Assembly (NCBI GenBank): GCA_024636955.1
Contig: JAGXGB010000022.1
Coordinates: forward strand, 1-40,647
From: Bacteroidales bacterium
GTDB lineage: Bacteria > Bacteroidota > Bacteroidia > Bacteroidales > Lentimicrobiaceae
Reading direction: 5' to 3'
DNA length: 40,647 bases
Shown: positions 9,072 to 17,422 of the stretch, in pieces
Layout: each line of letters begins with the position of its first letter
Numbering within the stretch: position 1 is the first letter of the stretch
Program-made: the position numbers and the translations under genes
Notes under the pieces: generated by a model
What the model was told of the DNA's origin: nothing
Seen by the model: the letters and a program-made list of their open reading frames with translations, nothing else
Database searches by the model: none

Positions 9072-11042
9072 ATGATCAGATATAAAATATTATTTGCTGA
9101 AGACATTCCGGATGACATGGAATTGGCAGAAAGGGAACTAAGAAAGGCAGGAATTAATTTTATCAGTAAAAGAGTTGAAACAAAAAATGACTTTATTACT
9201 CAATTAAATGAATTCCAACCTGATGTAGTTATCTCAGATTATTCTATGCCCAGCTTTAATGGCATGGATGCCCTTGAAATTGTGCTTCAACATTCGCCTT
9301 TTACACCCGTAATCATCCATACAGGTTCGATTAATGAAGAAACTGCCGTTAAATGCATGAAGGCCGGAGCTTCAGATTATATACTTAAAGATAAAATATT
9401 AAGGTTGCCTTTCGCATTGCGCGAAGTATACGCAAAATCAATATCGCATAAAAAGCATCAACAGTCGCAAACAGCGCTAAAGAACAGTGAAGAGAGATAT
9501 AAAGGTCTTTTCAACTCTATTGATCAGGGTGTGCTATATGTTGATAAAACAGGCTTTATCACCATGATCAACCCTGCTGCATTAAGGGTTTTCATGTTAG
9601 AAGATAGCAGTAGTAGCGAAATTGACCATATCTATGATAGTTGGGAATTTGAAACTGAAGAAGGGAATAACTTTAGTTTAAAGATATTATCAGAACCTGA
9701 TATAGCTAAGAACGTTTCTAACCTTGTGCTTAATGCATTACACACAAAATTAGGTATTAAGAAGTGGATACTACTTAATGTAGCATCTGAACCGGTAAGC
9801 GCCAATAAGAATGCGCAAGATGAAACCTTGGTGATAGTTGAAGACATTACCGTGCGCAAAGATTCAGAAATAGCACTTTTACAGGCAAAACTAAAAGCTG
9901 AAGAAAGTGATAGGCTTAAAAGTGCATTTCTTGCAAATTTAAGCCATGAGGTAAGGACTCCCATGAATGCAATTCTGGGATTTTCAGAACTACTGGCGGA
10001 TCTGGAAAGGGAGGACGACACTGAAAAATACTACATCTCCACAATACAAAACAATACAATCAAACTGCTTAATATAATCTCCGACATTGTAGAAATATCA
10101 AAGATAGAAACGGAACAAATTACTGTTTATAATTCAACTTTCGAGTTATCAAATCTTGCCTATCAAATTGACCAGTTATACAAATCAGTAGCTGATAGCA
10201 AGGGTATTGGATTAAATATAACCGGTTTTGATGAAAATGTTATTCTGGTTTCTGATGAGCAAAAGATAAAAAAAGTATTGCTTAACCTTGTTGACAACGC
10301 TATTAAGTTCACTGATAACGGCTCAATCAATATAACATGTTCTCTAAATGAAGAACAGTTGGAATTTCATGTGGTTGATAGTGGAATTGGTGTATCAGAA
10401 GGCAATGAAGATATTATTTTTGAGCGATTTAGACAAGCTGATGAAGGTTACTCAAGAAGGCATGGTGGTACAGGGTTGGGACTGACTATTGCAAAAGCTT
10501 ATGTTGAAGCTATCGGTGGAAAGATATGGTATGTATCACATACAACAGGTTCTGATTTTGGGTTAATTATCCCCGGCAAATGGAACTATAAAAATAAAGC
10601 TTCAATGAAATTTAGATCGGCGCTTAACAATGAGTTAGCCGAGTTGCCTGATTATTCAAATTACCATATTATTGTTGCTGAGGATGATGCGATAAACTTT
10701 GCTTACATTACAAAGTTGTTATCCCCCACGGGAATAAAGATTTCCCACGCTTCAAACGGTAATGAGGTAGTAGAATTAGTTGATACAATTGATGCAGCAG
10801 ACTTGATTCTGATGGACATAAAAATGCCAATCATGGATGGATATGAGGCAACAGAAACCATACGTAAAAATAACATAGCTATACCCATTGTTGCCACCAC
10901 TGCTTATGCCATGAGCGGAGATAAGGAAAAGTGCCTTACTGCAGGTTGCAATGCTTATATATCCAAGCCAATTAAGAGGAAGGAGCTGTTTGAAATGATC
11001 AACAGGTATCTGGTTGATGGGAAACAAACTAAAAACGATTAG
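9072..11042 (+). CDS. Hybrid sensor histidine kinase with two receiver domains
   Basis: A 656-aa cytoplasmic phosphorelay protein with no membrane segment. Order: receiver domain 1-120 with acceptor Asp56 (VVISDYSMP) and Lys106 (YILKDK); PAS domain about 138-262; HisKA with phospho-acceptor His292 in NLSHEVRTPMNA; HATPase_c with N-box NLVDNAIKF (405-413), DSGIG (436-440) and GGTGLGLTIAKA; second receiver about 531-652 with Asp582 in LMDIKMPIMDG. An N-terminal receiver implies it takes a signal from another kinase before passing phosphate to its own C-terminal receiver. No output regulator is next to it. Its stop overlaps the convergent mpl stop by 4 bp. The 11-bp repeat array and palindrome lie just upstream. 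Confidence 0.93.
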   Translation: MIRYKILFAEDIPDDMELAERELRKAGINFISKRVETKNDFITQLNEFQPDVVISDYSMPSFNGMDALEIVLQHSPFTPVIIHTGSINEETAVKCMKAGASDYILKDKILRLPFALREVYAKSISHKKHQQSQTALKNSEERYKGLFNSIDQGVLYVDKTGFITMINPAALRVFMLEDSSSSEIDHIYDSWEFETEEGNNFSLKILSEPDIAKNVSNLVLNALHTKLGIKKWILLNVASEPVSANKNAQDETLVIVEDITVRKDSEIALLQAKLKAEESDRLKSAFLANLSHEVRTPMNAILGFSELLADLEREDDTEKYYISTIQNNTIKLLNIISDIVEISKIETEQITVYNSTFELSNLAYQIDQLYKSVADSKGIGLNITGFDENVILVSDEQKIKKVLLNLVDNAIKFTDNGSINITCSLNEEQLEFHVVDSGIGVSEGNEDIIFERFRQADEGYSRRHGGTGLGLTIAKAYVEAIGGKIWYVSHTTGSDFGLIIPGKWNYKNKASMKFRSALNNELAELPDYSNYHIIVAEDDAINFAYITKLLSPTGIKISHASNGNEVVELVDTIDAADLILMDIKMPIMDGYEATETIRKNNIAIPIVATTAYAMSGDKEKCLTAGCNAYISKPIKRKELFEMINRYLVDGKQTKND

Positions 11043-12406
11043 TTTGACTCTTGAAATATTTCTTCTGCCAATGCCTTCAATTCCAGTCCGTCAAAATCAC
11101 CTGAACTCATCATCAGTAGATTCGTGTGCATTTCCACCTGACATGTTAAGAATGCAACCATTTCATCTCGGTCATTGAATACTTTTACATCGCTTCTTCC
11201 GAAGCTTTCAATTACCAATTGTCTATTGATTGGGGGCAGTTTTTTAAGTGACAAAGCATGATCGTTATAAAATATTACAGCCACATCAGCTTGATCCATA
11301 CAACCCTCATATTGATCAAGAAAATTAGTATTTAAGCTGCTGAAAGTATGCAGTTCCATGCATGCAATTAACTTTCGGTTAGTAAACTGGGCTTTCACTG
11401 CTTCAATTGTTGCCTTAAGTTTTGAGGGACTATGAGCGAAATCTTTATAGATGTTGATTGACCCTTTTGACCTGATTAGTTCAAGGCGTTTTGATGCTCC
11501 TTTAAACTTGCTTATTGATTTGTAAAAAGCCTCCGCTCCTACTCCAATAGTTTCAAGTATTGATCTGGCACCTTCGAGGTTAAGCATATTATGTTTTCCA
11601 AATACTTGAAGCTGAATTTCTTCACCAGATATTTTAATAAATGTTGATCCGTTTCGAATGGAGCACTCTGGCAAGTTATAAGGTATTTTCTTAATGCTAC
11701 CGGAAATTGCCTGAGCTACTTTTACAACATGTTCATCATCGTTGCAATATACAAGCGTGCCTCCTTGAGGTATCATTTCAGCAAAAATTATGAATTGGCT
11801 AATATAATTCTCAAATGTTGGAAACACGTTGATATGGTCCCATGCAATTCCGCTAATTAACGCTATATGAGGCTGGTAAAGATGGAATTTAGGTCTCCGG
11901 TCTATTGCTGAAGTAAGGTATTCATCGCCTTCGAAAACCATGTACCTGGCATCTTCAGTAAGTTTTACCATAACATCAAACCCTTCAAGTTGAGCTCCAA
12001 CCATATAATCAGTGTCAATTTCAAGGTCCTTCATTACATGTAATATCATTGCAGTTATTGTGGTCTTACCGTGGCTTCCACCAATAACGATTCTTGTTTT
12101 TTCCCTTGATTGTTCATACAGGTATTCAGGATATGAATATATCTTAACACCTGTTTCTTTAGCTCTGATCAGCTCAGGATTGTCTTCTCTGGCATGCATT
12201 CCAAGAATAACTGCGTCAATATTACCGGATATTTTTTCAGGAAACCACCCAACCTGCTGAGGTAAAATCCCATGTTTTTGCAGTCTTGAATATGCAGGTT
12301 CAAATATTTCATCGTCCGATCCTGTTACCTGATAACCTTTGTTATGAAGAGCAATCGCAAGGTTATGCATTGCACTTCCGCCTATTGCAATAAAATGTAC
12401 TTTCAT
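11039..12406 (-). CDS. mpl: Murein tripeptide ligase Mpl
   Basis: UDP-N-acetylmuramate:L-alanyl-gamma-D-glutamyl-meso-diaminopimelate ligase. It rejoins the tripeptide released in peptidoglycan turnover to UDP-MurNAc, saving de novo synthesis. The 455-aa length is standard. Rossmann start MKVHFIAIGGSAMHNLAIAL; ATP-binding loop GGSHGKTTITAM (109-120, Lys114); middle-domain FEGDEYL and DFAHSPSKL. The S-A-M-H pattern after the first glycines and FEGDEYLTSAID are typical of Mpl and differ from MurC. A possible -7 box lies about 38 bp upstream. The gene converges on the hybrid kinase. namZ, another murein-recycling gene, begins 2.4 kb away. Confidence 0.92.
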   Translation of the reverse strand: MKVHFIAIGGSAMHNLAIALHNKGYQVTGSDDEIFEPAYSRLQKHGILPQQVGWFPEKISGNIDAVILGMHAREDNPELIRAKETGVKIYSYPEYLYEQSREKTRIVIGGSHGKTTITAMILHVMKDLEIDTDYMVGAQLEGFDVMVKLTEDARYMVFEGDEYLTSAIDRRPKFHLYQPHIALISGIAWDHINVFPTFENYISQFIIFAEMIPQGGTLVYCNDDEHVVKVAQAISGSIKKIPYNLPECSIRNGSTFIKISGEEIQLQVFGKHNMLNLEGARSILETIGVGAEAFYKSISKFKGASKRLELIRSKGSINIYKDFAHSPSKLKATIEAVKAQFTNRKLIACMELHTFSSLNTNFLDQYEGCMDQADVAVIFYNDHALSLKKLPPINRQLVIESFGRSDVKVFNDRDEMVAFLTCQVEMHTNLLMMSSGDFDGLELKALAEEIFQESN

Positions 12407-12443
12407 TAGTAAGTAAGTTTGAACACGAGTTTATTACCACTCA

Positions 12444-12451
12444 CGAAATTA
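12444..12451 (-). promoter_or_regulatory. Possible -7 box for mpl
   Basis: CGAAATTA on the plus strand reads TAATTTCG on the minus strand, a TAnnTTCG variant. It would give a leader of about 30 nt. It is a single weak motif. Confidence 0.3.
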
Positions 12452-12496
12452 CAAATTTTGACAGGGCAGTTACACATTCTGCTAACAAAAACAGCA

Positions 12497-12727
12497 ACAT
12501 GTTCTTACACAATTTGTACAGTGCATCTTATATGATCTTTCTCAATTGATTTAGCGCAACTTACATGAGATTACTCAATAGGTTTTGCGCACTTTACATG
12601 GGATTACTCAATTGATTTAGCGCACCTTGTATGAGATTACTCAATTAGTAAACTGCATCTTACATGTTCTTATCTAATTTGTACATTGCAGCTTACATGA
12701 TCTTACTGAATTGATATTGAGCACCTT
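12497..12727 (+). repeat. Seven tandem copies of a degenerate 33-bp repeat
   Basis: Seven contiguous 33-bp units start at 12497, 12530, 12563, 12596, 12629, 12662 and 12695. The pattern begins ACATGAGATTACTCAATTGA and continues with TTTAGCGCACCTT; units differ at several positions but show no insertions or deletions. There are no spacers, so this is not a CRISPR array. It fills most of the 385-bp gap between mpl and cysH and ends 8 bp before the cysH -33 box. Confidence 0.95.
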
Positions 12728-12734
12728 GGATAAT

Positions 12735-12765
12735 ATTGTTTACTCGAAAAAGTTAACTATTTTTG
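12735..12765 (+). promoter_or_regulatory. Promoter of cysH
   Basis: ATTG at 12735-12738 and TATTTTTG at 12758-12765 are spaced 19 bp, as expected for Bacteroidota -33 and -7 boxes. The predicted start of transcription near 12772 lies 20 nt before the ATG at 12792. It lies downstream of the other in-frame start, TTG at 12711, and so argues against that start. Confidence 0.65.
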
Positions 12766-12791
12766 CACCTATAGAAGGAAAGATAGGCAGT

Positions 12792-13505
12792 ATGGAAAAT
12801 CCTAATCAAATAGTAAGCGACCTAAATGAATTGCTCGGATCTAAATCTCCGGAGGAAGTGTTGGATTATATGTTCAACACCTTTAGTGGTACCGTTGGCT
12901 TTTCAACCAGCCTTGGTGTTGAAGATCAGGTTATTACTCATATGCTATCAACCATTAAGAAGCATGCTTTAATTTTTACACTCGATACAGGCAGGTTGTT
13001 TCCCGAAACTTATGACCTTTTAGATTTGACCAGGAAAAAATATGACCTTGAGATAAAGGTTTTCTTTCCTGAAAGTGACAGAGTGCAGGAGATGGTAAAT
13101 GCCAAAGGCATAAATCTTTTCTATGACAGTATTGAAAATCGTCAGTTATGTTGCTTCGTGCGCAAGGTTGAACCCCTCAAGAGAGCATTTGCCGGACTTG
13201 ATGCATGGGTTTGCGGACTACGACGTGGACAATCGCCAACTCGCAAGAATATGAAAACCATTGAATGGGATGCTAATAATGGGCTATTAAAGATCAATCC
13301 TCTTATAAATTGGGATGAAAACCAGGTATGGAAATATGTTCGTGACCATAGTGTTCCATATAACAAGTTGCATGATAAAGGTTTTCCAAGTATCGGTTGC
13401 CAACCCTGTACCAGGGCAATTCTGGAAGGTGAAGATGTAAGAGCCGGACGATGGTGGTGGGAAAATCCTGATACACGTGAATGCGGCTTGCATAAAAAAC
13501 AATAA
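12792..13505 (+). CDS. cysH: Phosphoadenylyl/adenylyl-sulfate reductase
   Basis: Reduces activated sulfate (APS or PAPS) to sulfite with thioredoxin, in assimilatory sulfate reduction. 237 aa from ATG 12792. The frame runs back to TTG 12711, but that start lies inside the repeat array and upstream of the promoter. Motifs: GFSTSLGVEDQ (36-46) and FTLDTGRLFPET (62-73) for nucleotide binding; Cys120-Cys121 and Cys203-x2-Cys206 as [4Fe-4S] ligands; the catalytic Cys231 in RECGLH. The iron-sulfur cysteines mark the plant/Bacillus type that normally uses APS (EC 1.8.4.10), though some such enzymes take both substrates. No sulfate adenylyltransferase or sulfite reductase gene is in the window. Confidence 0.93.
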   Translation: MENPNQIVSDLNELLGSKSPEEVLDYMFNTFSGTVGFSTSLGVEDQVITHMLSTIKKHALIFTLDTGRLFPETYDLLDLTRKKYDLEIKVFFPESDRVQEMVNAKGINLFYDSIENRQLCCFVRKVEPLKRAFAGLDAWVCGLRRGQSPTRKNMKTIEWDANNGLLKINPLINWDENQVWKYVRDHSVPYNKLHDKGFPSIGCQPCTRAILEGEDVRAGRWWWENPDTRECGLHKKQ

Positions 13506-13531
13506 TCCTCAAACCTTTAGAGTGCCCTACT

Positions 13532-14752
13532 CTATTCAAATCTTATAGCTTTTACTGGGCTAATATACTTCACAACCAGCGATGGTATTAGCATCATTAA
13601 GAAGCATATAAAAAGTGTTACTGCATTGATTAGCAGTATTTCAAACAGATTTATCGAAACCGGAACTTGTGATAAAAAATATGATTCAGAAGGCAATGGA
13701 ATCAAACCAAATGTTTTCTGCAACCAGATAAGGAGTAAGGCTACAACGTTACCCCATAGCAGTGCATAAAGTGTTATGTATGTGGAGGTATATAAAAAGA
13801 TCAGCCTTATACTTTTCACACTCGCACCCATTGCTTTGAGTATTCCAATATCACGGGTGTGCTCTAGAATGAGAATCAGTAACGTTGAAATGATAGTAAT
13901 TCCGGCAACTAGTGTCATTAGAATGAGGATGATGATAACATTTAAATCCTGAATCTCAATCCAGTCAAATATTTGAGGATAAAGCTGCTTAATAGTCTGA
14001 GTATTAAGGTCGAATCCAATGGTTGAGTAAACTTGCTCTGAAATCCTGTTTAAGTTATCAAAGTCGTCAATCAGTATTTCATATCCTGATACCTGTCCGC
14101 TATTCCAGTCATTTAATTTCTGCAAGTGTCTGATATCGCCTAAAATGTACATTTCATCAAACTCAGTTAGTCCTGTTTCATACATTCCTGATATTGTGAA
14201 CTTTCTGCCACGGATTGTATTGTCAATGATAAAATACATTCTAAGGTCATCCCCTGTTTTAAATCCTAAAAGGTTAGCTACTTTTTTGGATATCAGCAAG
14301 TCAGTTGATGCTGCTGAATCAGTGTAAGCAGGGGCTTGTCCTTCAACTATTTTTTGAGTGAAGAAACTCCAGTCGTAGGTTTCATCAATACCTTTAAATA
14401 CAACACCATGTATCTGATCTTCAGTTTTAACAATACCTGCTTTTAATCCAAACGGACTTAAGTGAGTAACTCCTTCTATCGACCTAATCTTTTGGAGGTC
14501 GCTATCAGGAATAGAAATAGGGGTTGGCTCATAGGAATTGTTAGAGTCAAAATGTGAGATTTGTATATGAGAACCAAAACCAACAACCTTTTGACTGATT
14601 TCTTTTTGGAACCCCTTTAGTACAGCAACAGAAATAAGCATAACAGCCAATCCTATTGAGATGCCCGTTATGGATACCCTGATTATGGGACGAGAAAACG
14701 AAGCACTTGATTTGGTTCTTATGCGTCTGCTTATGAAATACTCGAAGTTCAA
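13532..14752 (-). CDS. FtsX/LolC-E-type ABC transporter permease
   Basis: Inner-membrane permease of 406 aa of the family that includes LolC/LolE (lipoprotein release) and MacB. One N-terminal helix (about 28-48, SIGLAVMLISVAVLKGF), a large periplasmic domain (about 50-265), then three helices (about 272-300, 318-345 and 370-398) with ILKAMGAS between helices 2 and 3, the usual coupling segment. The length and opening FEYFISRRI match lipoprotein-release permeases of Bacteroidota. The ATPase partner is not adjacent. The start codon is TTG at 14752; no in-frame ATG lies upstream before a stop, and a -7 box 17 bp away fits this start. Converges on cysH with a 26-bp gap that holds only a weak hairpin. 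Confidence 0.87.
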   Translation of the reverse strand: MNFEYFISRRIRTKSSASFSRPIIRVSITGISIGLAVMLISVAVLKGFQKEISQKVVGFGSHIQISHFDSNNSYEPTPISIPDSDLQKIRSIEGVTHLSPFGLKAGIVKTEDQIHGVVFKGIDETYDWSFFTQKIVEGQAPAYTDSAASTDLLISKKVANLLGFKTGDDLRMYFIIDNTIRGRKFTISGMYETGLTEFDEMYILGDIRHLQKLNDWNSGQVSGYEILIDDFDNLNRISEQVYSTIGFDLNTQTIKQLYPQIFDWIEIQDLNVIIILILMTLVAGITIISTLLILILEHTRDIGILKAMGASVKSIRLIFLYTSTYITLYALLWGNVVALLLIWLQKTFGLIPLPSESYFLSQVPVSINLFEILLINAVTLFICFLMMLIPSLVVKYISPVKAIRFE

Positions 14753-14763
14753 TGATCGTGAGT

Positions 14764-14795
14764 TTTGGCAAAGTTAACAATTACACATAGATTTG
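14764..14795 (+). promoter_or_regulatory. Promoter of the NamZ gene
   Basis: TTTG at 14764-14767 and TAGATTTG at 14788-14795 are 20 bp apart, a good Bacteroidota promoter. The predicted transcript starts near 14802, about 21 nt before the ATG at 14823, which excludes the TTG at 14793 as a start. Confidence 0.65.
14769..14776 (-). promoter_or_regulatory. -7 box of the LolC/E-type permease
   Basis: CAAAGTTA on the plus strand reads TAACTTTG on the minus strand. It lies within the spacer of the opposing NamZ promoter, so the two divergent promoters overlap physically. Confidence 0.6.
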
Positions 14796-14822
14796 CGTTT
14801 AGAAAATCGTATAACTATTAGC

Positions 14823-16043
14823 ATGAAAATATATTTGTTGCACTTGTTCTTGTCGGGTTTAATACTCACATCATGTATTCATTCAATCAATAATCGGGAT
14901 GATACGCAAGTGATTGCTTCATCTGATATTAAACCTGCCGCTGAACGGACAGATATTTACTTTCAAAAGATAAAAGATGGCAAGAATGTAGCTGTAGTTG
15001 CAAATCAAACTTCAGTGATAGGTAAAACGCACCTTGTTGACAGTCTTATAAGTGCAGGTATCAACGTGGTAAAAGTTTTCACACCTGAACACGGCTTTAG
15101 AGGCATAGCTGATGCAGGGGCTTTGATAGCAAATGAAATTGACAGTGCTACCGGACTACCTATTATTTCTTTATATGGAAATCATAAAAAACCTACCCCT
15201 GAAGATTTGAAAGGCATTGATATAATTTTATTTGACCTGCAAGATGTAGGAGCCCGATTCTACACATATATTTCAACAATGACTCTCGTGATGGAGGCCT
15301 GTGCCGAGCAAAAGGTTCCAGTGCTCATTCTTGACCGTCCCAATCCGAATGGCTTTTATGTTGACGGGCCCATACTTGAGCCACAATTTCAATCATTTAT
15401 TGGGATGCATCCTGTACCTGTTGTGCATGGAATGACAATGGCTGAGTACGCACGGATGGCAAATGGAGAAGGCTGGTTAAAGGATGGAGTTAGATGTGAG
15501 CTCCAGTGGGTTGAATGTTCAGGGTATGATCACAACATCTTCTATGAATTACCGGTAAAGCCCTCCCCTAACCTGCCCGATGTTGAATCTGTTCTTTTAT
15601 ACCCTTCATTGTGCTTTTTTGAAGGAACCAGGGTGAGTGTTGGAAGAGGTACGGAATATCCATTTTCCATAATCGGGCATCCTGAATTCAAGCGCGGAAA
15701 TTACAGCTTTACACCAACCAGCCGCCCCGGAGCTATGAATCCACCATTTAAAGATCAAAAATGCTTTGGATATAATCTACGTGATTCAGCGACTGCTATT
15801 ATGAAAAATCCCGAACTCAGGCTTCAGTGGTTAATAGAGATGTATAATGCCGACAATAATAAAAGTACCTTTTTTACGCCCTTTTTCAGTAAGCTTGCTG
15901 GCACAGAAAAGCTAAGAAAACAGATAGAAGCCGGTATGGATGAAGCTGCCATTAAGCGTTCATGGGAGGAAGACCTTAAAGAATACAAGAAAAGGAGATC
16001 AAAATATCTCCTTTACACTGATTTTAATATCATTAGCAATTAG
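14823..16043 (+). CDS. namZ: NamZ-type exo-beta-N-acetylmuramidase lipoprotein (DUF1343, GH171)
   Basis: The 406-aa protein belongs to DUF1343, whose characterised members (NamZ) remove terminal MurNAc from peptidoglycan fragments. The start at ATG 14823 gives a lipoprotein signal, MKIYLLHLFLSGLILTSC, with the lipid-modified Cys18; with the TTG at 14793 the signal would be buried behind ten polar residues. Family motifs: VAVVANQTSVIG, FTPEHGFRG, LFDLQDVGARFYTYISTM, ILDRPNPNGFYVDGP, FEGTRVSVGRGTEYPF. The lipid anchor puts it in the periplasm or on the outer membrane. Together with mpl it points to recovery of cell-wall fragments. Divergent from the permease; converges on the aminotransferase with a 15-bp gap. 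Confidence 0.88.
   Translation: MKIYLLHLFLSGLILTSCIHSINNRDDTQVIASSDIKPAAERTDIYFQKIKDGKNVAVVANQTSVIGKTHLVDSLISAGINVVKVFTPEHGFRGIADAGALIANEIDSATGLPIISLYGNHKKPTPEDLKGIDIILFDLQDVGARFYTYISTMTLVMEACAEQKVPVLILDRPNPNGFYVDGPILEPQFQSFIGMHPVPVVHGMTMAEYARMANGEGWLKDGVRCELQWVECSGYDHNIFYELPVKPSPNLPDVESVLLYPSLCFFEGTRVSVGRGTEYPFSIIGHPEFKRGNYSFTPTSRPGAMNPPFKDQKCFGYNLRDSATAIMKNPELRLQWLIEMYNADNNKSTFFTPFFSKLAGTEKLRKQIEAGMDEAAIKRSWEEDLKEYKKRRSKYLLYTDFNIISN
15991..16014 (-). terminator. Possible minus-strand terminator inside the end of namZ
   Basis: AAAGGAGAT and ATCTCCTTT form a 9-bp perfect stem with a 6-nt loop. On the minus strand it is followed by TCTTG, a weak T-rich tail. It lies 45 bp past the aminotransferase stop codon, within the last codons of the convergent namZ. 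Confidence 0.45.
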
Positions 16044-16058
16044 ATTGCTGCAGTGATT

Positions 16059-17285
16059 TTAATTGTGGATTGTTTCCGCATGCTGGGTTTTCAACATACG
16101 TGGATATACTTTTAATGCTTCTTCAAGGCATTTAACAGCATTCCTTAAGTCGTCAAGTTTCAGTACATAAGCTATCCGGGCTTCATTCTTACCTAAACCT
16201 TCTGTTGCATAAAACCCTGAAGCAGGTGCCAGCATTACAGTTTGCATATTGTAGTTAAAATCTTCAAGCAACCATTGGCAGAAGTGATCAGCATCCTCAA
16301 CCGGTAAACTTATTACAGCATAGAAAGCACCCTTTGGCATAGGTGCAAAAACACCTGGTATTTTGTTTAAGGCATCAATGATGAAATCTCTACGTGATAT
16401 GTATTCATCGTACACTTCCTGAAAGTACTCAGGCGGTGTATTAAGCGATGCCTCACCAATTACCTGTCCTATGGAAGGTGGACTTAAACGTGCTTGTGCA
16501 AATTTAAGGGCTGCCGAAATGACTGCTTTGTTTTTTGAAATGAGAGCACCTATTCTAACGCCGCATTCACTGTATCTCTTTGAAACTGAATCCATTAATA
16601 CAGCATGCTGCTCAAGTCCTTCAAGTTGCATTACACTGGTATGCTCTTCACCTCCATAACAGAATTCACGGTACACTTCATCAGCAAACAGATAAAGGTC
16701 ATGTTTTAATACAAGATCCCTAAGCTGCAGTAGCTCATCCTTACTATATAAATATCCGGTGGGATTATTGGGATTGCAAACCATTATTGCCTTTGTGCGA
16801 GGAGTAATTGACTGCTCGAATTCACTAATTGGAGGCAATGCGAAACCGGTGTTTATGTCAGATGTGATTGGAATTACTTTAACACCTGCATCAAGAGCAA
16901 AACCATTGTAATTGGTGTAAAATGGCTCAGGAATGATTACCTCATCGCCAGGGTTTAGACAACACTTTAAAGCAAAGGAAATAGCTTCTGATCCACCTGT
17001 GGTAATAATAATGTCATTGTGGTCAACATCAATACCAATATTCCTATAATAACCGGCCAGTTTCTTACGATAGCTTTCATTGCCTGCAGAATGGCTGTAT
17101 TCAATTACTTTCAGGTCGTAGTTTCTGATGGCCTCCAAGGCGCAGTCAGGTGTAGGGATGTCAGGTTGTCCGATGTTTAGATGGTAAACTTTCACTCCTC
17201 TTTTCTTTGCTGCTTCAGCAAAGGGAACCAATTTACGAATTGGTGATGCGGGCATCAAATTGCCGCGGTCTGAAATAGTTGGCAT
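16059..17285 (-). CDS. PLP-dependent class I/II aminotransferase
   Basis: Fold-type I aminotransferase of 408 aa, cytoplasmic. Visible sites: NIGQPDIPTPD near the N-terminus, the TTGGSEAI phosphate-cup turn (95-102), CNPNNPTGYLY (170-180), the cofactor Asp202 in FADEVYREF, Lys236 in SVSKRYSECG as the Schiff-base lysine, and Arg244 in GVRIGALIS. It resembles aspartate and aromatic aminotransferases of subgroup I-beta/gamma. The donor and acceptor cannot be fixed from sequence, and no biosynthetic neighbours help. The ATG at 17285 has a -7 box about 26 bp upstream. Confidence 0.88.
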   Translation of the reverse strand: MPTISDRGNLMPASPIRKLVPFAEAAKKRGVKVYHLNIGQPDIPTPDCALEAIRNYDLKVIEYSHSAGNESYRKKLAGYYRNIGIDVDHNDIIITTGGSEAISFALKCCLNPGDEVIIPEPFYTNYNGFALDAGVKVIPITSDINTGFALPPISEFEQSITPRTKAIMVCNPNNPTGYLYSKDELLQLRDLVLKHDLYLFADEVYREFCYGGEEHTSVMQLEGLEQHAVLMDSVSKRYSECGVRIGALISKNKAVISAALKFAQARLSPPSIGQVIGEASLNTPPEYFQEVYDEYISRRDFIIDALNKIPGVFAPMPKGAFYAVISLPVEDADHFCQWLLEDFNYNMQTVMLAPASGFYATEGLGKNEARIAYVLKLDDLRNAVKCLEEALKVYPRMLKTQHAETIHN

Positions 17286-17310
17286 TTTAAGATATTTTAA
17301 AACAGTACTG

Positions 17311-17318
17311 CAAAATTA
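17311..17318 (-). promoter_or_regulatory. -7 box of the aminotransferase gene
   Basis: CAAAATTA on the plus strand is TAATTTTG on the minus strand, a full TAnnTTTG match. It predicts a leader of about 20 nt. Confidence 0.5.
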
Positions 17319-17367
17319 GGACTTATTAGTTGTTTAATTCACTTTTTAAGTAATGATAAACTGCGAA

Positions 17368-17400
17368 ATAAAAAAAAACTGCCTGCTTTTGGCAGGCAGT
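17368..17400 (-). terminator. Intrinsic terminator after the DUF1573 gene
   Basis: ACTGCCTGC and GCAGGCAGT form a 9-bp stem with a 5-nt loop at 17378-17400. On the minus strand it is followed by an unbroken T-run (A-run at 17369-17378 on the plus strand). It lies 23 bp past the stop codon. Confidence 0.9.
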
Positions 17401-17422
17401 GACAATTTTTCAAGTTGGTTAA

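Noticed and set aside
9632..10021. 129-aa minus-strand frame inside the hybrid kinase
   Set aside because: Serine-rich shadow of the PAS/HisKA coding frame without its own support.
12497..12727. Regular 33-bp repeats that could suggest a CRISPR array
   Set aside because: The units are contiguous with no spacers, they are degenerate, and no cas gene is in the window.
12711..12791. Longer cysH start at TTG 12711
   Set aside because: It lies in the repeat array and upstream of a good promoter; the 27 extra codons do not match the family.
13518..13534. Hairpin TAGAGT-GCCCT-ACTCTA between cysH and the permease gene
   Set aside because: The stem has only 6 bp and no T-run on either strand, so I did not call a terminator.
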